A DNA stretch of 64,000 nt from Flaveria trinervia (lineage: Eukaryota > Streptophyta > Magnoliopsida > Asterales > Asteraceae), in contig CM046457.1 in assembly GCA_025506515.1 (NCBI GenBank), positions 35,903,731 to 35,967,730 on the forward strand, given 5' to 3'. Below, in pieces: positions 1 through 10,270 of the stretch. The stretch's first letter is position 1; every line of letters begins with the position of its first letter. The notes under the pieces were generated by a model that was not told the origin of the DNA, made no database searches, and was given only the letters and a program-made list of their open reading frames with translations. Position numbers and translations under genes: made by a program.

Positions 1-1816
1 TTTCTTGTGACAAATGTAGGGTTCTTCAGCATGCCATAGAAGCATCTAGTATGTGGACAGTGGAGGATCTATGCATATGACAGGGAGCAGGTCTTTTCTT
101 CATGACTACTCTCAAGGAAAGAAGGGATTTGTATCTTTTGGTAATGATGCTAAGGGTTACATCATCGGCAAAGGCTTTGTGTGAAATGGTGAGATAAGAT
201 TTGATGATGTTAACCATGTGGAGAATCTCAAGTACAACTTGTTGAGTGTCAGTCAAATGTGTGATAAAGGGCATGTTGCACTTTTCACCAGCCAGAACTG
301 TCGGATTCTGTCTTCCAATGTTTTGAGAATGATTGACAAGATATTGGATGAATATACTCTCCTGAAGGCCAACAGGATTGGAAGAGTACATGCCTTAGAC
401 TTATCAAAGAAAATCGATCTAAAAGGCCAACCATGTCTGTTCTCCAAGGCCTCTCCTCAGGAATCTGAACTATGGCACAGAAGGCTTGGTCATGTGAATC
501 TTAAAAACATGAACCAGCTTATCCATCATGGTTTAGTGAGAGGTCTGCCATTAAAGGAGTTCAAATGTGATGACAACTGTTCTGCTTGTTTAAAAGGAAA
601 GCAACACAAAGTATCATTCCCTCCAATAGAAGAACCAAAGTCCACTGCCTGCTTGCAATTACTGCATATGGATCTTTTTGGTCCAGTAAGAGTGATGAGC
701 ATGGCAAAGAAAAAATACTGTCTGGTAATTGTGGATGATTATTCCAGATTTGTATGGACCTTCTTCTTACATTCAAAAGATGAGGCTGTTCAAATCATCA
801 TCTACTTTGTCTTGTATGTGGAAAAGCAGTACTCCCTTCCAGTCAAGTGTGAGGAGTGACAATGGCACAGAATTTAGAAACCACACACTTGATGAATTCT
901 ATTTATCTAAGGGAATCAAGAGGCAGTATAGCATTCCAAGAACTCCTGAACAAAATGGAGTGGTGGAGAGAAAGAACAGGACCCTTATTGAAGCCGCAAG
1001 GTCAATGTTGGCTGATACTGGTTTGCCACTAAACTTGTGGGCTGAAGCTGTTAACACAGCTTGCTATGTGCAAAATAGAGTGTTAGTAAATCAGAGGTTG
1101 ATGAAGACTCCTTATGAAATGTTACATCATTTGGCGTCTCTGATTTCCTTTTTTGAGCATTTGGGTGTCCCTGTTACATTCTTAACACAAAGAATCCACT
1201 TCAGAAGTTTGAATCAAAGGTGGATGCAGGGTACTTTGTTGGGTATTCATCTACATGCAAGGCATACAGAGTTTTTAATTGCAGAACAAAGATAGTTAAA
1301 GAAACCTTGCATGTAAAGTTTAATGAATCTCCAAAGGACAAAATCCCACAAAACCCTATGGAGTTATTTGATTTGGACATACTGCAATATGTTCCTTATC
1401 AGTCTCCAGCTGTTGCAGATTCTGTGAATCCATCATCTCCTGCAACTAGTCATCCATCTGGTGGTACAAATGCAAGGTTTAATGATCACCTGCCTGAGTC
1501 TACTAAACTTGATGTTCCTGTAGCTTCTGAAGTTCCATCCACAACAAATGCTAATGAGATCTCTGAATCCTCTACCTCATTTGAATTGCCATCTCATTCT
1601 AGGTTTCAAGATTCTGGATCAACATCTGTTGCTGCTGAATCTCCTACAAACACTTGCACAGATCTTATTGAGTACCAAGAACTGAAGAATCACCCCATGT
1701 CTCAGATCATTGGTGACATCAATGTTGGTGTTTCAACTAGACGTCAATTGTCCAATTTCTGCTTTTATGCTCTCTTCATCAGTCAGAAGAGCCAAAGAAC
1801 TATCATATTGAATTAA
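1..1816 (+). pseudogene. Element A protease, GAG-pre-integrase and integrase (pol, broken)
   Basis: This is the aspartic protease tail, the GAG-pre-integrase zinc domain and the integrase of a copia polyprotein. The protease site YVDSGGSMHMTG has its Asp at 56-58. The zinc domain reads WHRRLGHVN with a later CSACLKGKQH. The integrase acids are the D of LLHMDLFGP (near 672), the D of RSDNGTEF (near 857) and the E of RTPEQNGVVER (near 949), so the D,D,E triad is present. A frameshift near 845-855 separates the first catalytic Asp from the rest, and another lies near 1150-1220 before the GYSSTCKAYRVF segment. The Ser/Thr/Pro-rich linker before RT runs to 1816. Integrase would insert the cDNA copy into chromosomes. 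Sequence is closest to element B in this window. Confidence 0.93.
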
Positions 1817-2577
1817 GAGACATAGATGGGTTGAAGCCATGCAACTTGAGCTTCTTCGGTTTCAAAAGCAGCAAGTGTGGGAACTAGTTCCTCTACCCCA
1901 AGGTAAGTGTGCAATAGGCACTAAATGGGGGTTTAGGAATAAAACTGATGAAAAAGGTCAAATTGTCAAGAACAAGGCCAGACTAGTTGTACAGGGGTTT
2001 TCACAAGAAGAAGGTATTGATTATGATGAAACCTTTGCCCCTGTAGCCAGACTAGAGGCAATCCGATTGTTCTTAGCTTATGCTGCTTTCCATAAACTTA
2101 AAGTTTTTCAAATGGATGTCAAAAGTGCATTCTTATATGGTAAAATAAAAGAAGAAGTTTATGTGTGTCAACCACCAGGTTTTGAAGATCATAAACATCC
2201 AGATTTTGTGTATAAGCTTGATAAGGCTCTTTGTAGGTTAAAACAAGCTCCCAGAGCCTGGTATGAAACACTGTCTAACTTTTTTCTTCAAAACAATTTC
2301 ACTAGAGGCTCCATAGATAAAACTTTGTTCATAAAGAAAGTAGGCACGCATAAGCTCCTTGTTCAAATTTATGTAGATGATATTATTTTTGCATCCTCTG
2401 ATCCACAGTTGTGTGATGCCTTTACTAAGTTGATGCAACAAAAGTTTGAAATGAGTGCCATGGGAGAATTACAGTTCTTTCTGGGTTTGCAAATCAAACA
2501 AATGGCTGATGGAACTTTCATTCATCGGTCAAAATATAAAGGATCTGTTGAAAAGTTGATTTACAAAATTGTAAGCC
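1817..2577 (+). pseudogene. Element A reverse transcriptase, truncated by insertion of B
   Basis: This is a copia RT (RVT_2 type). It opens with the block around AMQLELLRFQKQQVWELV. Then follow CAIGTKWGFRNK, the ARLVVQGFSQEEGIDYDETFAPVAR block (cut here into recognisable pieces), the catalytic Asp in FQMDVKSAFLYG, and YVDDIIFASSD with both Asps intact (2376-2381). The frame is open from 1839 to the insertion point, so it is the best-preserved RT in the window. The product would copy element RNA to DNA in the particle. The frame runs on into B's LTR by chance. The missing C-terminal part and RNase H are at 14590-15318. Confidence 0.93.
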
Positions 2578-2582
2578 TTGTT
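2578..2582. repeat. Target-site duplication of element B, left copy
   Basis: TTGTT lies immediately before B's LTR. The right copy (14590-14594) is CTGTT. The undisturbed homologous site in B reads CCCTGTTCTACTCC, so the pair is a 5-bp duplication with one later C-to-T change. Confidence 0.85.
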
Positions 2583-3269
2583 TGTTGGACCAAAAGAACC
2601 AATGAGCCTGATCAGAAAAACCTCTAAGTCCCACAGACATTACAACTGCTGAAGAAGATCACAACAACTAAAGACATCAGCTGATTACAAGGTCTGAAGA
2701 CAAAGTCTGAAGTTATCAGCTGAAGACAACGTCTGAAGTAAAAGTCTGAAGAACAAAGACTGAAGACCAGAGTGATCAGTAGTTGTCACAACAGCTGAAG
2801 TTATTAACTTCAGTAGTTGTCACAACAGCTGAAGTTATTAACTTCAGTAGTTGTGATGATTTTCCTTTTCAGTACTTGTAATTTACCTTTCAGTAGTTTT
2901 AGTTCAGTAGTTTTATGTTCTAGTACTTAGCATTCTCTGAGATGTGATCAGTTGTTGAGAACATTCTCAGTAGTTTTCATAGTTTTAGTTGTTTGTATAA
3001 ATCTGTTAGATGTCACTATCAAGTGACATCAGCAGACGTCACATTCCTTATATAAGGAATGTTGACCTAGTTGTAACGCGTGACATTCAGCCACCACGAA
3101 AGCATTTGAATGAAATATTCCTTTTACAGAATTCTCTCTCTCTATATATATATAACCGTGTGCTTTTCTATTGAATATCAATTGAGTTCTTGCTAAATTG
3201 TCTAATTCATTGTTCGAATTCCGCTGCAATCTACTCTAATTGATCAAACTTAGATCACTAATCCTAACA
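2583..3269 (+). repeat. Element B 5' LTR (687 bp)
   Basis: It begins TGTTGGACC and ends CCTAACA, and is repeated at 13913-14589. It is full of short motifs (GTCTGAAG, CAGCTGAAG, TTCAGTAGTTGT), including two 34-bp tandem copies at 2777-2810 and 2811-2844. A hairpin TGTCACT/AGTGACA lies at 3011-3028. A GACGTCAC bZIP-like site is near 3035. A TATA box lies within a perfect 22-bp palindrome at 3041-3062, so this is probably the core promoter with the transcription start downstream. Confidence 0.96.
3041..3062 (+). promoter_or_regulatory. LTR TATA box inside a perfect palindrome
   Basis: The core ATTCCTTATATAAGGAAT is its own reverse complement, and one further AC/GT pair on each side extends it to 22 bp. 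It sits near the 3' end of the LTR, where a copia core promoter is expected. Confidence 0.65.
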
Positions 3270-3271
3270 AA

Positions 3272-3283
3272 TGGTATCAGAGC
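3272..3283 (+). promoter_or_regulatory. Element B primer-binding site
   Basis: TGGTATCAGAGC starts two bases after the LTR end. It is complementary to the 3' end of plant initiator-Met tRNA, the usual copia primer for minus-strand synthesis. Confidence 0.93.
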
Positions 3284-3498
3284 TGGTTAATCATTGATTG
3301 ATCTAACAATTGATCATTGAAACTGCTATTTCGATATCTAAGTTTGATCGAATTAGTATATTTGCAAGAATTGGTTATAGAGATTAAATTTCTGCTGCTT
3401 TCGGTTATTTGCTTTGAAATTTCTCTTGGTTCATATTGAGTTTGTTGTGTTTTGCGCTAAATCAGTTAAAACTTAATTGAATTTGATTGAATCTGAGA
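3284..3498 (+). other. Element B untranslated leader
   Basis: Non-coding stretch between the primer site and the gag start. It would hold packaging signals, but I can see no specific motif. Confidence 0.6.
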
Positions 3499-4604
3499 AT
3501 GACTACTCCTTCTAATGACCCTCACAATACTGGTTCCTCAACCAAGCCTTCGATGCTGGTTAGGACTGAGTATAACATATGGCAACGAGAATGCTCCATC
3601 ACCTGTCTGTTAACAGTTCAGGTTGTTGGAAATCTGTGGTACATGGTCCACACAAGCCTATGGTGAACAATCCAGAAACCAACCAAATGGTTCCGAAGAA
3701 GAAGGAACAATACTCAGATGAGGATTGAAAACTGTTTGAGATTGATGCTAAAGCAAATGGAATTCTGGCCATGGCACTACCGAATGAAATCTATTCTGGA
3801 CTTATGCATCATGAAACTGCTCATGACCTCTGGAATGCATTGAAACAACAATTTGGTGGAACAGATGAGGTCTTAGCAAACAACAAAGAAATCCTTGCCC
3901 AACAATATGAGACATTCTCTCATAGGAAGGGTGAGACACTGACTCAATAGTTTGAGCGTTTTTCCTGTTTGATCTCTGAGCTGAAAATGGTCAAACATGA
4001 ATACACTAATAGCCAGATGAACAACAGATTCCTCAGATCACTGCCTGAGAGATGGGACATATATACCATTGTCCTACGCTCCAGTGCAAATCTGGATAGC
4101 CTATCTCTTACCCAACTCCATGGGAAACTGCTTACATTTGAAAGAGAGATAGAGCAGAAAAAGAAACTGGCATCATCAGGATAGCTCACTGATGACTTTG
4201 TACCAGGGAACACTGCCTTGGTTGGTCATGAGTCAGAATGTGCTGCATCTGAAAGCAATTATGATGAGCATATAGATTTCTCTTCAAACAATTCTGATCA
4301 TGCATTTGTTAGTGTTGATAGTCAGTCAGGCTGTAATAGTGACAATTTGTGCTTCATTATGGATGATTTGAAAGGTATTGCTGATGATGACCTAGAAGAG
4401 ATGGATATTCTAAGCCAAATGGCCTTGATTAATATCAGATCTCAAAAGTTCTACAAGAGAACTGACAGGAAATTTCCAGGACTCTCTGGCAAAACCAATG
4501 TTGGTTTTGACAAGAGTAAGTTGAGGTGTCACAAATGCCACAGGCTTGGGCACTTTGCAAGAGAGTGTAGATCAACTGGATCTAACTCCTCTGCACCCTT
4601 GTGA
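3499..4604 (+). pseudogene. Element B gag, capsid and first zinc knuckle (broken)
   Basis: This is the structural Gag of a copia element. The start is ATG at 3499, the first after the PBS, followed by MTTPSNDPHNTGSS. Capsid blocks follow in shifted frames: ALPNEIYSGLMHHETAHDLW, then YETFSHRKGETLTQ (TAG at about 3948 where Gln is expected), then MNNRFLRSLPERWD. A stop near 4182 splits the ORF, and the next part carries the acidic region and the CCHC knuckle CHKCHRLGHFAREC (4527-4568). This is the UBN2-type capsid arrangement. Several frameshifts between 3590 and 3730 mean no full Gag can be made. The C-terminal extension follows at 4601. Confidence 0.9.
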
Positions 4605-6313
4605 CTTTTCCAAGCAATAGTTCACAAAACAGAGGGCAACATCCTTCTAGTTCTGGTCATCACTCACAACCTATATCTCCTGCATATTTTGTCCCTCAAG
4701 GTCCAATGCCATATCCATATCCCTGCTATTACATGCCACAACCAAATCAAGTTCAAGTTCCTATTGCACAAAAACCTCAAGCCTTACCTGAGCCTCAACC
4801 ATCTCAATCATCTCAATCACAATCTCATCACAGCTTCTTTACCCCTGGTGATGTTGACTGGAGCAGTCTACCAGATGATACTTCTAGTAATGAGCAATTA
4901 TTTGCTAGTGATGGTCAACATGGTGGTGAACATCCTTTTGGGAATCTTGCTCTAATGGCCCTAGAGTCTACTAAGGTTTCATGCTCCAATGCATCTTCAT
5001 CACAGGTAACCCAGGTATCCTCTGAGGCTAAGGCCAAGCTATGTTCTGAATCTTGCATAGCTGCATTTATCTCTATTAGAGAGGCAACTGTAGGTTTAAT
5101 AAATCAAAATCTTGAGCTTGAGCAAACCCTTTCAAAGAAAAGGAGTATGAGTCTGTCCTTAAAGATAAAGATGATTAGATTTATAAGCTTAAATGCCTAT
5201 TAAATGATGAAAAGGCTAAGCTAGAGGTCATTCTTGAGAACCACAGAGATCTCAAAGAAACACTTGCAGCTACCCAAGTTGAGTGTGACCGCTGGGTATC
5301 ATCCTGCAAGGGATTTGAAATGCTTCTTAGCAAGCAAACAACTTCAAATGTGAAGTTTGGAATAGGTTACATCACATTGCACACCTACAGATTTTACTCA
5401 AATTCAATAGTAAAACCTGAAGGTAAAAGTAATTTCCAAACCACATCATCATATGTATCATCCTCATGTGATCACCAAATCAGAAGATGAAATCAGTGTT
5501 GATACCTCAGCAAATCAATTGCCTGATGGGTCAACTACTGATAAGCACATGAAGCTGAGTACTTCAGATGTTGTCCCTCAAAGTACCTCAAGTACTGAAG
5601 GACAAGTCACCACATCTGAAAAGCATTTCAAATAAACTGAAATAAAAGGGTGAACAACTGCTGAGGAATATCATACGGTCTTTCAGGACGGATAGAGAAC
5701 AGCTGAAGAACAAGTCTTCAGTTGTTACAGATCCTTCAGTACGTAACACAAGTACTGAAAGGAGAAAAGTACTGAAGATCACACCTTCAGTAGTTTCCAC
5801 TTCTGCAGTTGATCAATCCAAGATGAAGAATAAGCCATGTGAAATATGTGATAAATTCAATCATCTTTCTGATGAATGTTGGTACAAAAAGGGTTCCAAA
5901 CTCAACAGAGATAAGCTCATTAAAATGCAGAGGATGAAATGAATAATGAGTTTGAGAACAAGTTTGTACCACAGTCATCCCAATGTGATAAACACAAGGC
6001 TTCACCCAAATTCAAAAGAAGGATAGGTTTATCATAAAACAGTGATAGTGTTCCTAATAATAAGCATCAGATTAAGTCTGTGAATTACAGGAGGAAATGG
6101 TGGGTCACAGGAACTCATCAAAAACAAGTACTGACGTGTCACAAGAGCTGAAAACTTTAGCTACAAATCAGACACAACTTGTTATGATAGTTCAGCATTT
6201 GTTGGGGAGATTTAACCAACTAGATGTACCTGTGATCAAACCACTGAAAGGTATTCCAGCCAAAGTCCAAGAAATCCATTTCAGCACCATCTCCATCTTC
6301 ATCAGCTGTTAAT
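4601..6313 (+). pseudogene. Element B gag C-terminal extension with coiled coil and second zinc knuckle (broken)
   Basis: After the first knuckle comes a Pro/Ser/Gln-rich stretch (PQGPMPYPYP and QPSQSSQSQSHH). An acidic block follows, then a Leu/Glu/Lys-rich coiled coil (NLELEQTLSKK, continuing in another frame to about 5330). A linker around 5450-5810 carries the family motifs (ACAGCTGAAG, GTACTGAAG). At 5838-5879 a second CCHC knuckle reads CEICDKFNHLSDEC, spaced CX2CX4HX4C like the first. The segment at 6097-6312 contains QELKTLATNQTQL. Long Gag extensions are known in Sireviruses. The first piece (4601-5203) is open for 200 codons and the rest is broken. Confidence 0.8.
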
Positions 6314-8224
6314 CATGAGAAACAAGTTATGGTTAAATCTATTGATAAAAACAGACCCAAAACCAAAAAGGTTTGGTCTCAAAACCTAACTAGTTCCTTG
6401 TGATGATTGCAGGGTTCTTCAGCATGCCAAAGGAGCATCTGGTATGTAGACAGTGGAGGATCTATGCATATGACAGGGAGCAGTTCTTCTTAATGACTAC
6501 TCTCAAGGAAAGAAGGGATTTGTTTCATTTGGAAATAATGCTAAGGGTTACATCATCAGGAAAGGATATGTGTCTAATGGAGAACTCAGATTTGATGATG
6601 TAAACCATGTGGGAATCTCAAGTATAATCTACTGAGTGTCAGTCAGATGTGTGATAAAGGGCATGTTGTTGCACTTTTCACAAGCCAGAACTGCAGGATT
6701 CTATCTTCCCAAGTTCTGAGACTGATAGACAAGGTATTGGATGAACATACTCTCCTGAAGGCCAACAATTGGAAGAGTATATGCCCTGGATTTGTCAAAG
6801 AAGATTGATTGTAGGTTCATCCTTGCTTGTTCTCCAAAGCCTCTCCTCAGGAATCTAAACTGTGGCACAGAAGGCTGGGTCATGTAAATCTCAACAACAT
6901 GAATCAGCTGATCCACAATAGTTTAGTGAGAGGCCTACCAATAAGGAGTTCCACGTGATGAAACCTGCACTGCTTGTTTGAAAGGAAAAAGCACAAAGTC
7001 TCATTCCCTCCTATTGAAGAACCTAAGTCCACTGCCTGCTTGCAGTTACTGCACATGGATTTATTTGGTCCTGTGAGAGTGATGAGCATGGCAAAGAAGA
7101 AAAACTGTCTGGTAATTGTGGATGATTACTCCAGATTTGTATGGACTTTCTTCTTGCATTCAAAGGATGAGGTTGCTCAGACGATTATCAACTTTGTGTT
7201 GTATGTTGAGAAGCAGTATTCCCTATCAGTCAAGTGTATAAGGAGTGATAATGGAACAGAATTCAGAAACCATACACTTGATGATTTTTATTTCTCAAAG
7301 GGAATCAAGAGGCAGTTTAGCATCCCAAGGACTCCAGAACAAAATGGAGTAGTGAAGAGAAAGAACAGGACCCTAATTGAAGATGTAAGGTCCATGTTGG
7401 CTGACTCTGGTTTGCCATTGACCTTTTGGGCTGAAGCTGTCAACACAGCTTGCTATGTGCAGAATAGAGTTTTAGTAAATCAGAGGTTGATGAAAACTCC
7501 ATATGAAGTTCTACATCATTTTGCTCCTCTAATTCTTCAAAGCCTTTGGGTGTCCTTGTTTCATTCTCAACACAAAGGATCAACTCCACAAATTTGATCC
7601 TAAGGTGGATGCAGGGTATTTTGTTGGATATTCATCCACATGCAAGGCTTACAGAGTCTTCAACTGCAGAACAAAGATAGTTGAAGAAACCTTGCATGTG
7701 AAGTTCAATGAATCTCCTAAGGATAAAATTCCACAAAACCCTGTGGAGTTGTTTGATCTGGATATACTGCAATATGTTCCTCATCAACCTCCAGCTGTTG
7801 CAGATCATGTGAATAAATCATCTTCTGCACAAGTCTTCCACCTGGTGGTACTGAAGATGATGTGATATCAGTACTCCCTTTTCAAGTTTAGTGATCAACT
7901 GCTGAGTCCACTAAACTTGATGTTCCTATAGCTTCAGCAGCTCCATCCACAACAAATGTTGATGAGATTTCTGACTCCTCTACATCATTTGAATTGCCAT
8001 CTCATACTTGGTTTCCAGAGTCTGGATCAACATCTGCTGCTGCTGAACCTGCTACAAACACTTGCGTTGATCTTATAGTGTACCAAGAACTAAAGAATCA
8101 CCCCATGTCTCAAATCATTGGTGATATCAATGCTGGTGTCTCAACCAGGAGTCAATTGTCCAACTTCTGCTTCTATGCTCTCTTCATCAGTCAGCTAGAG
8201 CCAAAGAACTATCATGTGCTTTAA
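6314..8224 (+). pseudogene. Element B protease and integrase (broken)
   Basis: The protease site WYVDSGGSMHMTG has its catalytic Asp at 6449-6451. Next is the GAG-pre-integrase domain (LWHRRLGHVNL, near 6865), damaged near 6950 so that the second zinc Cys pair is shifted. The integrase core starts at 6974: LLHMDLFGP near 7050, RSDNGTEF near 7240, and RTPEQNGVVKRKNR near 7330. In the last, the usual VER is VKR. The catalytic Glu of PEQNG is kept. A frameshift near 7540 splits off the C-terminal part GYFVGYSSTCKAYRVF (7605 on), followed by the Ser/Pro-rich linker to RT, broken again near 7865. Function would be polyprotein cleavage and cDNA integration. Confidence 0.92.
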
Positions 8225-9650
8225 GAGACAATGGATGGGTTGAAGCCATGCAGCTTGAGCTACTTCATTTTAAAAAGCAGCAAGTGTGGGAACTGGTTCC
8301 ACTACCCCCAGGTAAGTGTGCAATAGGCACTAAGTGGGTGTTTAGGAATAAAACTGGTGAAAATGGGCATATTGTCAAGAACAAGGCTAGACTGGTTGTA
8401 CAAGAGTTTTCACAAGAAGAAGGTATTGATTATGATGAAACCTTTGCCCTTATAGCCAGACTGGAAGCAATTAGATTGTTCTTAGCCTATGCTGCATTCC
8501 ACAATCTTAAAGTTTTTCAAATGGATGTCAAAAGTTCTTTTTTATATGGAAAAATAAAAGAAGAGGTTTATGTGTGTCAACCACTAGGTTTTGAGGACAA
8601 TAAACATCCTGATTGGGTGTATAAACTGATAAGGCTCTTTATGGGTTGAAGCAAGCTCCTAGAGCCTGGTATGAAACACTTTCAAATTTTATTCTTCAAA
8701 ATAATTCACTAGAGGCTCCATAGATAAAACTTTGTTTATTAAGAAAGTGGATCAGCATAAGCTACTTGTTCAAATTATGTTGATATAATTTTGCATCCTC
8801 TGATCCCCAGTTGTGTGATGATTTACAGTTCTTTCTAGGCTTGCAAATCAACAAAAGGCTGATGGAACCTTCATTCATCAGTCAAAATATACAAAAAATC
8901 TTTTGAATAAGTTTGATTTACAAAACTGTAAGCCCTGTTCTACTCCTATGTGCAACACCACACAACTAGATGTAGATCAGAAAGGTAAAGCTGTTGATGA
9001 AACACTTTATAGATGTATGATTGGGTCCTTGATGTACTTAACAGCTTCTAGACCAGATTTATGTTTGCAACTTGTGTTTGTGCTAGATTTCAGGCTGCTC
9101 CTAAAGAGTCTCATTTGATTGCAGTCAAGAGGATCTTTAGATATCTGCAAGGTACACAATCTCTAGGTCTTTGGTATTCCACTGGACACTCTTGCAAATT
9201 AGTTGCTTTTTCTGATAGTGACTATGCAGGGTGTAAGTTAACTAGAAAGTCAACTTCTGGTGGATGTCAATTCCTAGGCAACTGTTTGATTTCTTGGCAG
9301 AGTAAGAAACAAACATCTGTTGCTACATCCACTGCTGAAGCAGAGTACATTGCTGCTGCAAGTTGTACATCTCAGGTACTCTGGCTTCAGAACCAATTAT
9401 TGGATTATGACATTACAAAGACTAAGACTCCATTGTTAATGGATAGTGCTTCAGCTCTGTGTATTGTCAAGAATCCAGTCCAGCATTCTAGGACCAAACA
9501 TATAGAGATCAGACACCATTTTATTAGGGATGTTTTTGAAAAAGGTTCTGATTGATCCAAAGTTTGTGCCAAGTGCTGATGAGCTTGCAGATATATTTAC
9601 TAAGCCTTTGGATAGTTCAACTTTCCAAACCTTGTGTTAAGGCTTGGTAT
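8225..9650 (+). pseudogene. Element B reverse transcriptase and RNase H (broken, RT active site lost)
   Basis: RT starts with the AMQLELLHFKKQQVWEL block and keeps the Asp of FQMDVKSSFLYG. A frameshift near 8630 follows. At 8770-8800 the YVDD box has lost bases compared with A (2370-2395), and the next ~45 bases, coding the FEMSAMG segment in A, are missing (8815-8825). RNase H is well kept: FSDSDYAGCKLTRKSTSGG, STAEAEYIAAASC, LLMDSASALCIVKN and SRTKHIEIRHHFIRD (9205-9530). A one-base change near 9540 shifts the last ~30 codons (DELADIFTKPLD is still readable at 9580-9612). The polymerase cannot have been active in this copy. Confidence 0.93.
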
Positions 9651-10206
9651 ATGCAGCTAGAATAAGTGACAACTACTGATGATGACAGTAAACAAGTACT
9701 GATGACCATAGTAAACATGTCACAAATATGTACTAATTCTTTTAAAAGAAACTGATGCACTTACAAACTACTGATGTAGTTATAACTACTGATGTTAGTA
9801 AAAACAGATAAGTACTGATGTCCTATGAAACAACTAAAACAGCTAAAAAGTCTGATGAGTAAGTGTTGGGGACAGTATGAAACAGCTGAAAAGCTAAGAA
9901 TTGACGAAAACTACTGATGAGAATTTTCTCTTCAGTCGTTTCCACAAACTGCTGTTTCACCTTAAACAACTGATGACAAAACCATGTTCTTAGTAGTTTC
10001 ACAATTAATAACACAAGTTCTCAGTTGTTTCCTACACCTGAAGACAAAACCAAGGTTTTCAGTAGTTTCATAACTACTGATGACTAAAACCAGTCTTCAG
10101 TTGTTTCAAATGTCTGATAGTTAAAACCAAGTCTTCAGTTGTTTTCATACAACTGTGACAACACCAACACTTTCAGTCGTTTTCTTTTCAGCCATTTTTC
10201 TTAACC
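9651..10206 (+). promoter_or_regulatory. Element B pol-3'ORF spacer packed with family motif
   Basis: About 550 bases without coding potential lie between RNase H and the 3' ORF. More than a dozen copies of ACTACTGATG/ACTGAAG and its reverse complement CTTCAGTAGTTT or CTTCAGTTGTTT are spread through it on both strands. The same motif fills the LTR and the gag linker of this family. The block ends at a TATA box, so an enhancer-like role is possible. Confidence 0.7.
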
Positions 10207-10214
10207 TATAAATA
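10207..10214 (+). promoter_or_regulatory. TATA box of the element B 3' ORF
   Basis: TATAAATA lies 64 nt upstream of the ATG at 10271. The A copy has TATATATA at exactly the same distance. A pyrimidine-rich leader ending CTCTCTCAACA precedes the ATG. It suggests a separate short transcript for the 3' ORF. Confidence 0.6.
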
Positions 10215-10270
10215 CATGCACTTATAGCCGAATGTTTCATTAGCCGTTTCTATCCTTTTCTCTCTCAACA

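Larger units (their letters stand above)
1..2582 (+). mobile_element. Element A, 5' portion (Ty1/copia, Sirevirus-like), interrupted by element B
   Basis: The window opens inside the protease gene of a copia element and runs through integrase into reverse transcriptase. It stops at 2577 in the connection between RT and RNase H, where the LTR of element B starts. The reading continues at 14590 on the far side of B. The joined order matches the undisturbed copy of the same region in B (around 8930). The 5' LTR and gag of A lie to the left of the window. Confidence 0.93.

Noticed and set aside
2583..3269. Host promoter
   Set aside because: The TATA box and bZIP-like sites belong to a repeated LTR and not to a host gene.
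3272..3283. tRNA gene
   Set aside because: TGGTATCAGAGC sites here are retrotransposon primer-binding sites after LTRs; no cloverleaf surrounds them.
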